Source: Ilyonectria destructans (taxonomy: Eukaryota; Ascomycota; Sordariomycetes; Hypocreales; Nectriaceae). From it: a DNA stretch of 64,000 nucleotides. The notes under the pieces were generated by a model. It had not been told where the DNA came from, ran no database searches, and saw nothing but the letters and a program-made list of their open reading frames with translations. The stretch covers positions 930,001-994,000 of the forward strand of contig JAHEWK010000017.1 in assembly GCA_020740775.1 (NCBI GenBank), in the 5' to 3' direction. Positions 34,061-45,439 of the stretch are shown here, piece after piece; position 1 is the stretch's first letter; each line of letters begins with the position of its first letter. Made by a program: the position numbers and the translations under genes.

Positions 34061-35619
34061 ACTACTCTTAAAATCTAGGCCTCAAAGGGGTTTGCCCTTC
34101 CTATTTTTATAAGTGTCTTTGAATATCTGCGAGCGTCTTACAATGTGATAACAATTGACACTAGCCTTTAATAAACGAAGAAGAATAGTGACCATAATCA
34201 TGTTTCCTTAATAATCTTCCCAATTAGCATCTTGACGACTTCCTCGAGATCTAACGAACTCGATCGCAGAGAGCCACCGGTTAAACTCCCAACGCATGAA
34301 TTCATTAACGTGGGTAGTTAACAATACCCAAAAGGAGCGATGTTAGCTATAAAGGATCGAAGTGGCAGGATTCACAGTTATAAATGGTTCCCAAAAGATT
34401 CGATATTCTTCTCGTACACTAAAGCTTGTATTCACGGAACTATCTAATGCAAATCCTATTCGAGCCTTCATAGCTAGAAAGACTTTACGAAGCCGTTTTA
34501 ATTTTAACGCCGATTTAGTTAAGGTCGCCAATCCAGCATTACAGTATTATCGAGCAGCTACAATCCAGGCGTCGAGTAGCAAAGGCGGGCATATCAGCCC
34601 CTCCAGATTTAGCTCACTTAACAGTCCGCTGTCCCGCTTCGATGCTGTCGAGAAGAGATCCTTGTTCACGTTATACCGTGGAGCATAAGCAATGCCTCCT
34701 TTAAGCGCAGCAGGTGTAAACGGCGGGTCTCCACTCTAGCGCTCCAGGCTTAACCGGTAAGATCCCAATTAAAGCATTCCGACAACATCAACAGTTTGTC
34801 AGCACACTGTCTCATCGAATGGGCCCTGACTTCAAGCATCCACTCTTGAACAGGAACGTGCACTTTTCTAAGGCAGCAGTATCTTCAATGCCAACATCTA
34901 CTGATGTGTTAGACAAATCGGCTTTTGACCAATCCAAGACTTAATAAAAGTGAGCAATGATCTTAGCACAGCATTTCTATAACGTTAGTAACCTTGCTCA
35001 TCCCGGCTGACGTGTGCTACTTCGTTTTCCTCCTCCTCTTCTTCGAAAACCGCTAAAATCTGATTCGTCCGTCCAATATGCGCTAAGGATTTAAAAGGCT
35101 AGCTCATTGACCGCAAAACTCAGAAGAGTAATTTCTGCTAACCCGATCGTTTTATTTAGTAGGTACATCACGGGGTGTAGAATGAAGTCCTAAGTGGAGT
35201 AGAGTGGATAAGCATTCGCTCGAGGACCGCTGATCTTTGTGCTACGGTTCACATACAACGGTGTCAAATCCAATATGCGGCGCAGACCTGAGGGCCGAGC
35301 CTTGGCACCCCTAAGACCGGCCGGAAGTGGAGCTCCAGTGCCCAAATTTATGCTCCGGGTCCGGCCTATTTTCTCTGCTGACGCTTTCTTAGCGACCTCC
35401 TTTGGCCTGGGGCCGGGGGGCCGGAATTCTCCGTCTAATCTGGGGCCCCGCAAATGCCCAGAATCCAAGTGGGACAAAAAACGTGCGAGGCAGTTCTCTC
35501 AAGCTCAGGAAGGGGACGAATAAATAGGTCAAGTCATCTCTCAGTATTATAAGCTTCAACAACATCTCACCATTCACCTAGTAAACTTCTCTTCTCCCCC
35601 AATATTATCTTTGCACGAC
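34061..35619. other. Intergenic stretch with GC-rich promoter-proximal part
   Basis: 34.1-35.2 kb is AT-rich without genes. 35.24-35.52 kb is GC-rich with an accidental open frame of basic/Pro composition. The last 100 bp is the CT-rich leader of the Dal5-like gene. Confidence 0.3.
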
Positions 35620-38148
35620 ATGGCTGTCGCGGAACAGGATCCCAAAACGCTTCGAGAATCCAAAGTCGAGATGGTTGAGAACGCGCGGGATGGTGGGGAC
35701 GTCCGCTCCACTCAGGACAAGAGCGATCTCCAAATGAGCCATGTCCAGTACACCGATAAAGGTAGAGATCATGCACCTTGCGTCACATGTTGGTAGGCCA
35801 GGGGGCTGACAAAAGACAGAGAAGTCAGCCGTTCGCCGCAAGATTGACTGGCGCATTATGCCTCTTGCCGCTTGGGCGTGCGGCCTGCAGTTCGTCGACA
35901 AGGTTTGAGCCCCGTGGCCGACGCTGTATTCTCCCCTGTAGATGGTCAGCATCTCGCTAATTGCCGATCCATCACCAGTCTGCCCTTGGTGCTGCCGCAA
36001 CCTATGGTCTCCGAGATGACCTCAATCTTCACGGCCAGGAATATTCTTGGTGCGTTTCGGTATGTCCTTCCGTCGATAGCCAACACGAGTGACTCAAGCT
36101 CAAATAAGCTTAACCTACCGTATTAGATGTTCTACTTCGGCTATCTCGTTGGGTCCTTTGTCTCCGGTCGCGGTCTCCAGTACTTCCACTGTGGCCGATT
36201 CATTGGAGCTGCATACTTCATATGGGGCGGAACGTTGCTCGGATGCATAGGCGCCAATGGTTTCGCCAGCCTGATGGTGCTTCGATTCCTTCTTGGGTAT
36301 GGCAGCTTTTATTAATGACCCAGGGGTCACTGACTAATATGGAAAACAGAATCGCCGAGTCTTGTCTCGTCCCCGGACTTCTACTCATGTGAGCCCCCTG
36401 AATGGATCTTAACCCTGGAATAACGCCCTTTTCTGACCCCCCATCGCAGCACAACCATGTGGTATTTCGATTTGCCCTACGCCTCTCTGTACAGACTAAG
36501 AAATATCTGATGCAGCTGGCAGGTACACTCAAAAGGAGCAGCCGCTGCGTTTCGGCTTATGGACTGCACTGAACGGATTCTTGCCCGTCCCCTTCCTCAT
36601 CATTTACTATGGTAAAGGCGTCATAATTTCGCAATGGAAGACACGATCTAACGTTCATAGGTCTTGGGCATGTCACCAGCGGCCCTCTCGTGAGTACATC
36701 ATTGTCGCCTTCGTCCCAGATACCTAGTTTCATAACCAATTTCGCCTAGGTATCTTGGAAATTAATCTTCCTGCTTCTTGGAATCCTTAGTTGCATCACG
36801 GGTATCCTCCTTGTAAGTTCTGCGGCATGAAGAATGTGAGATATCCTGTACTGACCCAGAACTAACAGTGGCTTATTATGCCCGACTCTCCTGAGACCGC
36901 TACATGGCTGACCGAGAAGGAACGAGCTATTGCTGTAGCACGAATGGCTGAAGACCAACTTGGTGTCAAAAATGGTAAGCTTTCCTGTCCCACATGCCTT
37001 ATATGGGCCCTGGACACTGATGCTGCGTGTAAGATACGTTCAAATGGGACCAGGTTTGTCTTGCACCGTTGCAATTCCAACACATTAGCTTACCAAGCAA
37101 ACCAGCTCAAGGAGGCTCTTCTCGATTATCGTTGCTGGATGATCGTGCTGCAGATGTTCTTTTCCCAGGCCATGGGGAACGTGACGACAAACTTTTTGGG
37201 TATCATCATCAAGGTGAGAGCTTAGAAAACCAGGTGCCTTGAGTGCCAACCCCTCAGCAGATGGCAGTACGACTAACAATACTCCAACGGTGTAGGGTTT
37301 CGGTTACTCCCAACTCAAGGCCCAGTTGTTCACGGCACCCAATTACGCCTGCCAGGTAAGGCCTTCGCCCCATAGGTGCCCTGAAATACTTGGGCCCAGC
37401 GGCCACTTACGCCGTGGTTCCTGTAAACTCCGAACTCACATCCCGTAGGGTATCACGCAACTTATTGTTTCCGGCCTGCCCACTTATTCGAAACGTTTTC
37501 GCAACATGAAACAGCCTCTCACGGCAGTTGCAAGTATCATATCTCTCATTGGAGTTATCATCTTGCATATTACGCCTCCAGAAACCGAATATCAAAATCG
37601 CCGACTGGGCGCCTGCATTCTTCTGTCATGTGCCGGTGTTAACTATACCGTCATCATGTCTGTGATTGGAAGCAACATCACTGGATTTACTAAGAAGCAG
37701 CTTGTAACCTCCATGTCTTTCTCTCTGTACTGTGTTGTCAACATTATCACGCCTCAGACCTTTATCGGTACCGAGTCGCCTCGATATCCTACTGGCATGA
37801 TCTTTGTTATGACGTGAGTCTCGTGTTCTGCTTTTCTTGATCGTCACGACCATGGCATGATCTAACCACGTATTTTGGCGCAGATTTATCTCGATCTTCA
37901 TTGCCCTGACTCTTTCTACATGGATGGCGATGAGACTGGAGAACGCGCGAAGGAATAAGAAGGCCAAGGCCGATCCCAGCTATGCCCCTCTACGTTCCGA
38001 AGAATACACGAGCAACATTACGTAAGAAGACCCTCCGGAAGCGTCCGATCGGACGCATCCCTGCCTTTATGCAGCAAGTCACGCTACTAATATGGCCTTC
38101 AGGGATGACACCGATAAGCAGAACAAACGATTCCGATACTCGCCGTAA
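35620..38148 (+). CDS. MFS anion:cation symporter, Dal5/allantoate permease-like
   Basis: Plasma-membrane carrier of the ACS (Dal5/TNA1) branch of the MFS, which moves small organic anions such as allantoate, nicotinate or related compounds. ATG at 35620 (MAVAEQDPKTLRESK); stop TAA 38146-38148; about ten short introns. Recognisable pieces in order: VRRKIDWRIMPLAAWACGLQF and VDK|SALGAATYGLRDDL across an intron, FYFGYLVGS, GRFIGAAYFIWG, IAESCLVPG, MWYTQKEQPLRFGLWTALNG, WKLIFLLLGILSCITGI, PDSPETATWLTEKER, LKEALLDYRCWMIVLQMFFSQ, FGYSQLKAQLFTAPNYACQ, TPPETEYQNRRLG, and ITGFTKKQLVTSMSF with ITPQTF near the end. Every expected motif of the family is present and joined by plausible splice sites. Substrate not predictable. 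Confidence 0.82.
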
Positions 38149-38382
38149 TTAGTATTCAAGGACCAAGGAAATTATTATGAAGTAAGCTATGGAGCATTTG
38201 TTGGATTACCTAACAGGCAGTTGTGGGAAGGCTTAGTACTGACTGAAGGCATTTATGACTTTAAGTAGTACTAATGACGAGCCCCTTTTTAACTAGTTGG
38301 TGGTATAAGGACTTAAGCTGTTTGGGAGAGTGTGTACTTGTTTTTTTCTGTGTATTTAAGCTTTATTTTCACTATAAGTTAT

Positions 38383-38434
38383 ATAACGTACATGATAAGC
38401 ATGCGCCGCATCCAAGTATGCGCCGCACTTTTCC
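38383..38434 (+). repeat. Left TIR of pogo-like element
   Basis: 52 bp, exact reverse complement of 40200-40251. An internal direct repeat ATGCGCCGCA (38401 and 38418) may be the transposase-binding site. Confidence 0.9.
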
Positions 38435-38483
38435 CTCAAACACATAACTCTCTATATTATCAATTCAATTTCAACCACCAAAC

Positions 38484-40141
38484 ATGCCACAGCAAACTAC
38501 TGAAGCTAGAACCCTTCTTGCCCTTCAAGCCCTTCAAAACGACCCAAAATTAAGTATCCGACGCGCCGCATTGATATACGAAATAGATGAGCGAAGGCTA
38601 CGTCGCCGACAGAATGGCATTCAATCTCGACGCGATTGGATCCCGAAATCGCGTCGCCTATCTGATCTAGAGGAACAGATCATTGTTCAGTTCATTATCG
38701 ACCTGGATTCGCGAGGATTTCCCCCGCGACTGCGTGGTGTTGAATAAATGGCCAACCGACTGCTCGCTGACCGCGACGCGTCACCTGTCGGCAAGCGCTG
38801 GGCTTCTAACTTCGTCAGGCGACAACCAGAGCTTAAGACGCGTTTTTTTTTCGTAAATACGACTATCAGAGGGCCAAATGCGAAGATCCAACCATTATTC
38901 GCAATTGGTTCCGGCTCGTGGAGAATACAATCGCGAAATATGGTATCGACCTAGCCGATATCTACAACTTTGATGAGACCGGCTTTATGATGGGCATAAT
39001 CGCAAGCGGGATGGTCATCACAGGCGCAGATAGGCGTGGAAACCCGAAATCAGTCCAGCCTGGAAACCGGGAATGGGTTACAGTCATTCAGGCGATTAAT
39101 GCGGAAGGCTGGGCAATCCAGCCATTTATCGTGGTTGCGGGCCAATATCACCTCGCCAACTGGTACCAAGAAAGCAACCTCCCGGGCGATTGGGCTATTG
39201 CAACAACTCAAAATGGCTGGACCAATAATGAGACAGGTCTTAAGTGGCTCAAGCACTTTAATCGGCATACAAAGGATCGATCGACCGGTCGCTATCGTCT
39301 TCTAATCCTCGATGGGCATGAAAGTCACCACTCCGTCGACTTTGAGAAATATTGTGAAGAGAACGACATCATTACGCTTTGTATGCCGCCTCATTCATCT
39401 CATATGCTCCAGCCTCTTGATGTCGGGTGCTTTGGGCCGCTTAAAATAGCCTATGGTCAAGCAATTGAGCAATTGATCAGATGCTCCATAACTCACGTTT
39501 CGAAGACCGAGTTCTTCCCAGCCTTCTACGCTGCCCACGAAGCCGCCATGACAAGGAGTAATATTGAGGGAGGTTTTCGAGGGGCCGGACTTGTTCCCTT
39601 GAACCCAGAAAATGTCATATCGAAGCTTGATGTGCAGCTACGGACTCCAACACCGGTGAGGGAGGAGATCAGCCTCTCCGACCCTTGGGTCTCGAAGACC
39701 CCAAAGACCGTGCTTGAGGCTAGCTCTCAGTCTGAATACCTCGAAAGACGAATGAAAAGGCATCAGAGCAGCTCTCCAGCATCAATTCTTGAGGCGCTTA
39801 AGTCACTTTCAAAAGGAACAAAGGCAATAATGCATCAGAATGCCCTATTGAAAGCTGAGATCCAGATCCTTCAACAGGCGAATGAGACTCTTAGTAAGCG
39901 GCGTAGAGCAAAAAGAACCCGGCTACAAAAAGGAGGGAATATGGCTCTAGATGAGGGAAGGGATGCGATAGATCAGAGAGACGTTGATGCGCAGGTAGTG
40001 GCTGAATCGTCGAGAAGTGGTGGTCGACGGAGGTTGGCGCTACCGAAGGAAAGGCGCTGTGGAACTTGTGGAAAGGCTGGTCATAATGCAAGGACTTGTC
40101 AGGCTGTAATTGAGACCTCTGGAGAAGAGTATAGTGATTAG
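38484..40141 (+). pseudogene. Pogo-like DDE transposase, inactivated, with C-terminal zinc knuckle
   Basis: Reads HTH-psq-like (LLALQALQNDPKLSIRRAA), CENP-B/Tc5-type DNA-binding region, then the DDE_1 core with the three acids in NFDETGFMMG, LLILDGHESHHS and LQPLDVGCFGPLK. The C-terminus carries a CCHC knuckle CGTCGKAGHNARTC. Two lesions: an in-frame TAA at 38745-38747 (probably from CAA) and a frameshift in a nine-T run near 38842-38850, after which the correct frame restarts as RKYDYQRAKCEDP. The last 407 codons are open. As read, it cannot make a full transposase. Confidence 0.85.
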
Positions 40142-40199
40142 TTTTAATTGATTGGATGCTTTGTTGTGTTTTTATTGAAGTTTTAATCTTAAAGGGTTA

Positions 40200-40251
40200 G
40201 GAAAAGTGCGGCGCATACTTGGATGCGGCGCATGCTTATCATGTACGTTAT
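40200..40251 (-). repeat. Right TIR of pogo-like element
   Basis: 52 bp, exact reverse complement of 38383-38434. Confidence 0.9.
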
Positions 40252-40997
40252 CTCGTTTTACCTTATTTATACTTATATGCCTCCTTCAGTCCTTGTTCGA
40301 TGTATCAAGATCAATAAACTCAAGTTACAATAGGCTCAACACGTTGGGAGCAAATCGGAAAAGACGAGGTTCCGGTCGTCATGGTGTACATCCAAAAGGG
40401 GAAATATAATGGGGCCCAAGATACCCATTCTGGTCTCGACTCTACAAGACGCCAGCTGCACACAAGCTTCCTTTTCAGGGATGTTAACCGTCTGGTTTCA
40501 ATGCTAACGGCGATGGGCTACGTTTGAAGTTCGGGTTGATGAATGTGGCCGATTGATTGATGATATTGCTAGTTCAGGACGACTCGTCAGTCGTTGCTGC
40601 AATGTACGCGACCGCCCACGTTTCTCACTGCAACCAGAGATGATGATACCGTAGTCAATCATCCGCAATGGCCTTGTCAGGCCAGCAGAGTACAGTGAAA
40701 GGCATTGGGTGTCGATCTCATCGGACATTCTATGAGGTGCGTTAAACGCAACCGCAAATTGAGGAAATGAACTGCGTTGTTCTATTCAATCTCGCGCTCG
40801 TGCCCGTCTTCGCGCCGCTTCGACGCCTCGCTGATGTCCCAGGCGCAAGATCACAACTTGTAGATTGTATTGTCTCGCCGGACACTTTCAAGTCGCCGTT
40901 CAGCCCTACCAAGCCGTATGGCTGGATGTTGGCGTTCGGCCATCACTGGAAATAAGGCCCATTGAACCATTGCAGGCGACCAAACTCCTCCATAAGC
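40252..40997. other. Intergenic spacer
   Basis: No gene recognised. Contains the 3' flank of the HNH gene. Confidence 0.3.
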
Positions 40998-42527
40998 TCA
41001 TATTGTATGAAGACTGACCCGTTTCGTTCCCTTGTACTCATCACCAGCCTCAAATGCTCCCGAATAACTCGCCAGATGCTTGCGTTTTCTTGTGCGCCCG
41101 CGCTCTGGTTCTTCTTCCTCCGGACTCGGGGTATCCAGCCCCAGGTCGTCTACTTCGTAATGATACAGTTTGCCGTGGTAACCACTGTCAATATCCGAAG
41201 AAGCACCCTTGTAGTGGTCTCGAGGCTCGTCGAACCCTTCACTCCAATTGTCCTCGTCTTGACCCGCATCACTCGCCGGCCTTTGCCTCTTTGTTGGGCT
41301 TTCACTTCTAGCTCTTGCCGCTTTTAGAGTCAATTTACACTTCGCAGGTTCTGCCCTTTCAATGCCGTATTGTCCTGAATCCTCATCCCACACGAGGAGC
41401 AACCGGGGCTCCTTGGTCATGAGAAGAAAATCGCGGAAAACATTTGGAGAGAAGATGGTCCACGCAAATCGAGCAAATAAACATTCCAAGGATGCCGCAT
41501 AGACGCCAGGGTACGCCTCCCGGTTATGCCAGAGTTTTTGTAATTCGCCGCCTTGTATTGAATTGAAGACGTGTCCGACGACAAGGACGTCTTCTTGTGT
41601 TTTCGATGTAGTCGCCGAATCTGCATTGGATTGTTGTTCTGTCCGAGATGCTTCATCGTGGTCCTCGTAGTGATCCTGGTCCGTCTCTAGACTTTCATTC
41701 CCAGAGTGGTCCATACGCGCAACATTGTCATCGCCTCCCCGGGTGCGGAACGCCAAAGCCTTTCCATCCCGGTGATCCGGCTTTGGGACAAAGCAAAAGT
41801 TCCGTTCGTCAAACATTCTATGGACGTCTGTCCGCAGGGGAACAACATTCGTGGATGCATTGACTGCGTCTGTCGAGAATGATGGAGCCTTGCCGTAACT
41901 GGTCGAGATGCGTTAGTTCAAGCGTCTGCGATGAAGCACTCTATTGGACACTTACTCCACCATTCCGTTATCGTCGTACCAGCTCGATTCCTTCACGGGC
42001 ACAAGGTGGGCGGCGTCCAGGCTTAAACCACAATCCGTAAAGATGCAACGTCTCACGCTCCCATGTGCGCCCTCGCGGAAACGAGGTCTCAATCTTTCCC
42101 AGCAGGGCGGAAGATTACGATGAGGAAATCGCCAGTCGCGAAAGCGAGCAACAATGGGGTATGGGTCGGTCGAGGTCGAAGGATCGGAGGACGGAGGGAG
42201 ACAAAAGAAGTACGCCCTCTCTCGAAGAATGCCGTCTGCTGGCGGCTGGACCCTCGTCCTACTGTCTCTGTCGAGCGAGAAGTAGCCGTCCCACCGGTTT
42301 CCGGCTAGGACACCGCAAGTCGTATGGGCGGTATCGTAATGAATGCCTCCATCGTCGAACGCGGGCAGGGAAATCAGAGCATCGCGGATGGGCGGCTGGG
42401 CATTGGTTGAAATCAGTGTTTTTCCATAGCCGGGATGGAAAAACCTGATGGCATTCGGAGATTCGATGGAATTTTCATCGCCGCAGCGACTCACATCGCC
42501 GAAGCGCCGGCGCACATTCAAAGGCAT
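40998..42527 (-). CDS. HNH_2-domain nuclease-like protein
   Basis: Two-exon - strand gene: 42527-41956 and 41898-40998, intron GTAAGT..CTAAC..CCAG (57 nt), about 490 aa. It starts MPLNVRRRFGDVSR. The HNH_2 core has CIFTDCGLSLDAAHLVPVKE, WYDDNGMV|DYGK across the intron, NASTNVVPLRTDVHRMFD and RNFCFVPK, so the three HNH-type positions (H of AHLVP, N of TNVVPL, H of DVHRMFD) are present. The C-terminal half is acidic and Ser-rich with a basic cluster (RGRTRKRKH), possibly a nuclear signal. This fungal family is widespread and its biological role is generally unknown; it need not be a homing nuclease. It sits between a dead pogo element and the helicase transposons. Confidence 0.75.
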
Positions 42528-42737
42528 ATCGTCCAGTCGTGATCTTCGAAGTTTAGTTGTGGTGGGTTTTGTTTGTTTACCGCAATGACGTTGCTCAGGA
42601 CGACACCCCGCGCTGACGGCACGTGACCCCTTAGCCACCCACACATGTTGCCTAAGCTTGCTGGGGTAACCACACATGGCATCTCGACTACCCACAAGTA
42701 GGAAGGATGCTACAGAGCTATTCCCTTCTTGGGTTTT

Positions 42738-42805
42738 TCTGAGCCAAGACTTTCCAGCGGGTCACCGCCTTTCCTATTTAGAATTTATCTGAGCCAAGAC
42801 TTTCC
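42738..42805. repeat. Short direct repeat pair
   Basis: TCTGAGCCAAGACTTTCC occurs at 42738 and 42788, spaced 50 bp, between the HNH gene and the first helicase element. Significance unknown. Confidence 0.5.
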
Positions 42806-43365
42806 TTATGTCAGCGACCCACTTGGCAAAGGTCTTGATACATGCACCATCGATGTTACCTCAGGCACTCAGGCTCACACACTAGCCGAATAGACGCAAG
42901 CGCTAAGCGCACGTGATTCTGTGTGTGGGCCTGAGAGATTTTTGGCACAATTTGGTGGCTCATCCCTCAGGATACATACATTTTGTATGTGTCCTCAGTT
43001 GTAAATTATGTATCCCCATCTGTTACGCCAGACCGATTTCAACAAGAGAATTACAACGCCTCGTATCACCTTTAATGCAACAGAAAACATCAAAATAGCT
43101 GTGCGCAGAAGATCGATAAAGTCTCAGCTACCGATTGAATTGAGTCTCATTTGGATATGATGCTTCATTGTTGAGATATCGCGGTCGATGCTGGGCGTGC
43201 TGCGCAACTTGCTCCTGGTAGTCGACGACGAAGTGTGGTTACTTCCATGAACGGCGTCTTGCGATTATATGTACGATTCCCCAGACGTATTTTAACTCTC
43301 TGGCAAGCTCCAACTGACGATTCAATCTGGCTAGGTCGCGTCTAGGTCAAATTGCCACCTTGGCC

Positions 43366-43838
43366 ATGGATAGGACGCAATTGGCATCGAGGATTGAAAG
43401 TACAGTAGGGTTCAGGCCGCGACCTGGACAAGTGGAGGCGGTATACAAGCTCGTGGTGGATCAGAAAGATCTAATCCTGATTGCGCCTACTGGCTGGGGC
43501 AAGAGTGTCGTCTTTCAGGCAGTTCCAGCTCTAAGCGGTGGAATTTGCATCATGATTATGCCACTGACCCTCCTAGAAGAAGACCAGGTCAGTCTACCTA
43601 TTCTTGATAGCTATTGGGATAGCTTACCAGACATATTTTATGCAGGCAAGATCAATATCTAAGATTCCAGGTTGCAATCCATGTATTCTCAACGCAACCA
43701 CGAACTCGCCAACATTGCTTGAAGACATCAGGAATGGTACTTACACTCATGGTGAGCGCAAGCTTTGAAGAACTAGGAACCTCAACTACATGCTGATTCT
43801 GCAGTTCTTCTCGGTCCAGAGCTTGCGTTATCTGAAGC
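43366..43838 (+). pseudogene. Truncated RecQ-like helicase (unit 1)
   Basis: N-terminal quarter of a helicase related to 45440-47400. ATG 43366 (MDRTQLASRIE), then RPGQVEAVYKLVVDQKDLIL, Walker A APTGWGKS and IMIMPLTLLEEDQ. Two introns (about 43588-43646 and 43751-43802) sit at the same places as in the intact gene, followed by SKIPGCNPCILNA and LLGPELALSEAL. Sequence then runs into the tail-less DUF6589 gene on the other strand. Motifs II-VI are absent. Confidence 0.8.
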
Positions 43839-44709
43839 GTTGTTCTTTGACATGCTCCATCTGTTCGAAGTTGTCGTATGCAGTGACAGCGGTTGGCTGT
43901 TGCCCCCTCAGAGTTACCGCTTCTGCTGCTGCCTCTGACTGTCTCTTGATCACTTGCAGTGTCTTGTGATATGAGCAGCAAAGCCCAAGGCGGTGTAGAG
44001 CCTCTATCTGCCGTCGCTTAACGCCTTTGGAATGGAGATATACACTCAGCTGCAGCTGAAATCCAGAAGACTCATTCCGCCGCTGTGATCCACACATCAC
44101 TGCCAAAATGTTGACCAGAACCCCGTCGACTTGTGGTGGTAGATTGTCGTAGCCCCCTCGGACTTGGCTGTGAGGCTGTAACACACCACGGAGTGTCCGC
44201 AGGAGCAAGGGGCATGTTTTCTCTGCAGTCTCGATGAGTTTGCGCATGTCCAGTCGCTCGAACCCGCCATCTTCAGCCTCTTGTGACCTGTGGAAGGGTT
44301 TGAACCTGGCCAGGCTCGCAATTTCCTTCCGCAGCTCTATGGCACCGATATCTAAATATTCAATTAAATGTCCTCGAGATTCCGCCGTACCTGGACCCCC
44401 AGAGCGTCCTATGCATGCGTCCAGAACAGCCAAATCTTGATATGCGACTCTGGCAAACGCGGTCTTCCTCCGCGTATTCGCTTGACCCTCAGAGGTGCAT
44501 AGAGTATGAACGAATTCGCCAATAGACCAGTTCATTTCGTCAACAATATATCGCCAGACCAGGTTAAGCTTCTCTGGGCCATTTCGCCGCTCCCTTCCTA
44601 TACCGGTATCGGTACTCGCCTGGAGCTCTGGCGAAGGTGACGGCGTGTTGAAGGCCGACAGGTCGCTCATAGAACGGACGGACGAAAGCGGTGATGTAGA
44701 TGTTTCCAT
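43828..44709 (-). pseudogene. Truncated DUF6589-like gene (unit 1)
   Basis: The - strand frame from ATG 44709 (METSTSPLSSVRSM) to near 43835 is 293 codons. It aligns throughout with the first 270 residues of the intact protein of unit 2: LNLVWRYIVDEMNWSIGEF, NTRRKTAFARVAYQD, YLHSKGVKRRQIEALHRLGL, TAYDNFEQMEHVKEQR. It stops just after VKEQR at the internal deletion. Confidence 0.78.
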
Positions 44710-44966
44710 TGTACGTCTCGGCTTAGTTGAATTGTATAGGGACGCTGATGTTACGTTGTATGATGCTGCACACGGTGTGGTGAGCTCATTAGGAAGTTGG
44801 GGGATGGCCCACCAAATCGTGTCAAAAATCTCTCAGGCCCTCTGGGAGCCATTACCCCTTTAGGGAAGGCGTCGCGCTAGTAAGCGCGCCCAGTGGGCCT
44901 GAGTGCCTGAGGTAACCATCGATGGTGCAAATATCCTCACGTGACTCGTGCACCCAACTATCATCC

Positions 44967-45111
44967 TTACCTCAGTTCCTCAGGCCCTCTGTACCGGTGG
45001 CGGCTATGCGCGCTTACCAAAGCGCGCTAACCCGAACGGGTAACACCTACACAGAGGGCCTGAGCCCAATTTCCACATTTTTGGTGGCGTTGTCGTTCGC
45101 GGCTTTGTAAT
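44967..45111 (+). repeat. Left 145-bp TIR of unit 2, with internal hairpin
   Basis: Exact reverse complement of 50027-50171. Within it CTCAGGCCCTCTGT and ACAGAGGGCCTGAG are inverted arms enclosing GCGCGCTTaccaAAGCGCGC and CCCGAACGGG, so each end can fold into a branched stem-loop. Confidence 0.92.
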
Positions 45112-45439
45112 TTGCGAAACGCACTACCATTCACCATCTTCAATATCTGTTTCATCGACTGATTACTCGTACGCCTGACATGTAAGGGGCACGGGGCTTA
45201 TTCAGCCGGAAGCGTGCTTGGAAACCAACAAGTTGCTCGCGTGGAGCTGGCACCTAGCTACATACTCGAGCTCAGGGGTTGCGAAGAGCTTTGCCTTCAT
45301 TTAGTGGCGTCGAGGGTATCGACATTAGCCGAATACATATCAACGGCCCAGCCCGTTACATGACAACAGCAAAAGATGCCCTCAATTATTCTTGAAAATT
45401 ACAGTTGGGGATACATAGAAGCCTCCGCTACTGATCGTG

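Larger units (their letters stand above)
38383..40251 (+). mobile_element. Pogo/Fot1-like DNA transposon with perfect TIRs
   Basis: About 1.87 kb, bounded by a perfect 52-bp inverted repeat (38383-38434 and 40200-40251) containing ATGCGCCGCA twice. The target duplication is probably TA, as for Tc1/mariner-pogo elements, but the flanks are themselves inverted (ATAACG / CGTTAT), so the exact end is ambiguous by a few bases. Carries one transposase gene with lesions. Confidence 0.85.
42843..44929. mobile_element. Internally deleted helicase/DUF6589 element (unit 1)
   Basis: About 2.1 kb, with inverted termini TTACCTCAGGCACTCAGGC at 42856 and its complement ending at 44915. The repeat extends outward as GCACCATCGATG(G) on both sides (to 42843 and 44929). 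Inside are only the 5' parts of two convergent genes, homologous to those of the intact neighbour, joined near 43835. Arms CTCAGGCtCACACAC…GTGTGTGgGCCTGAG (left) and CTCAGGCCC…GGGCCTGAG (right) can fold as subterminal hairpins. Interpreted as a non-autonomous deletion derivative of a related family. Confidence 0.75.

Noticed and set aside
19231..38148. Biosynthetic or catabolic gene cluster (transporters, hydrolase, GH16, flavoprotein)
   Set aside because: Genes are several kb apart, in mixed orientation, with no core synthase and no shared regulatory element seen.
40998..42527. Homing endonuclease gene
   Set aside because: The HNH_2 type is a common stand-alone fungal family, and it is not inside an intron or intein.
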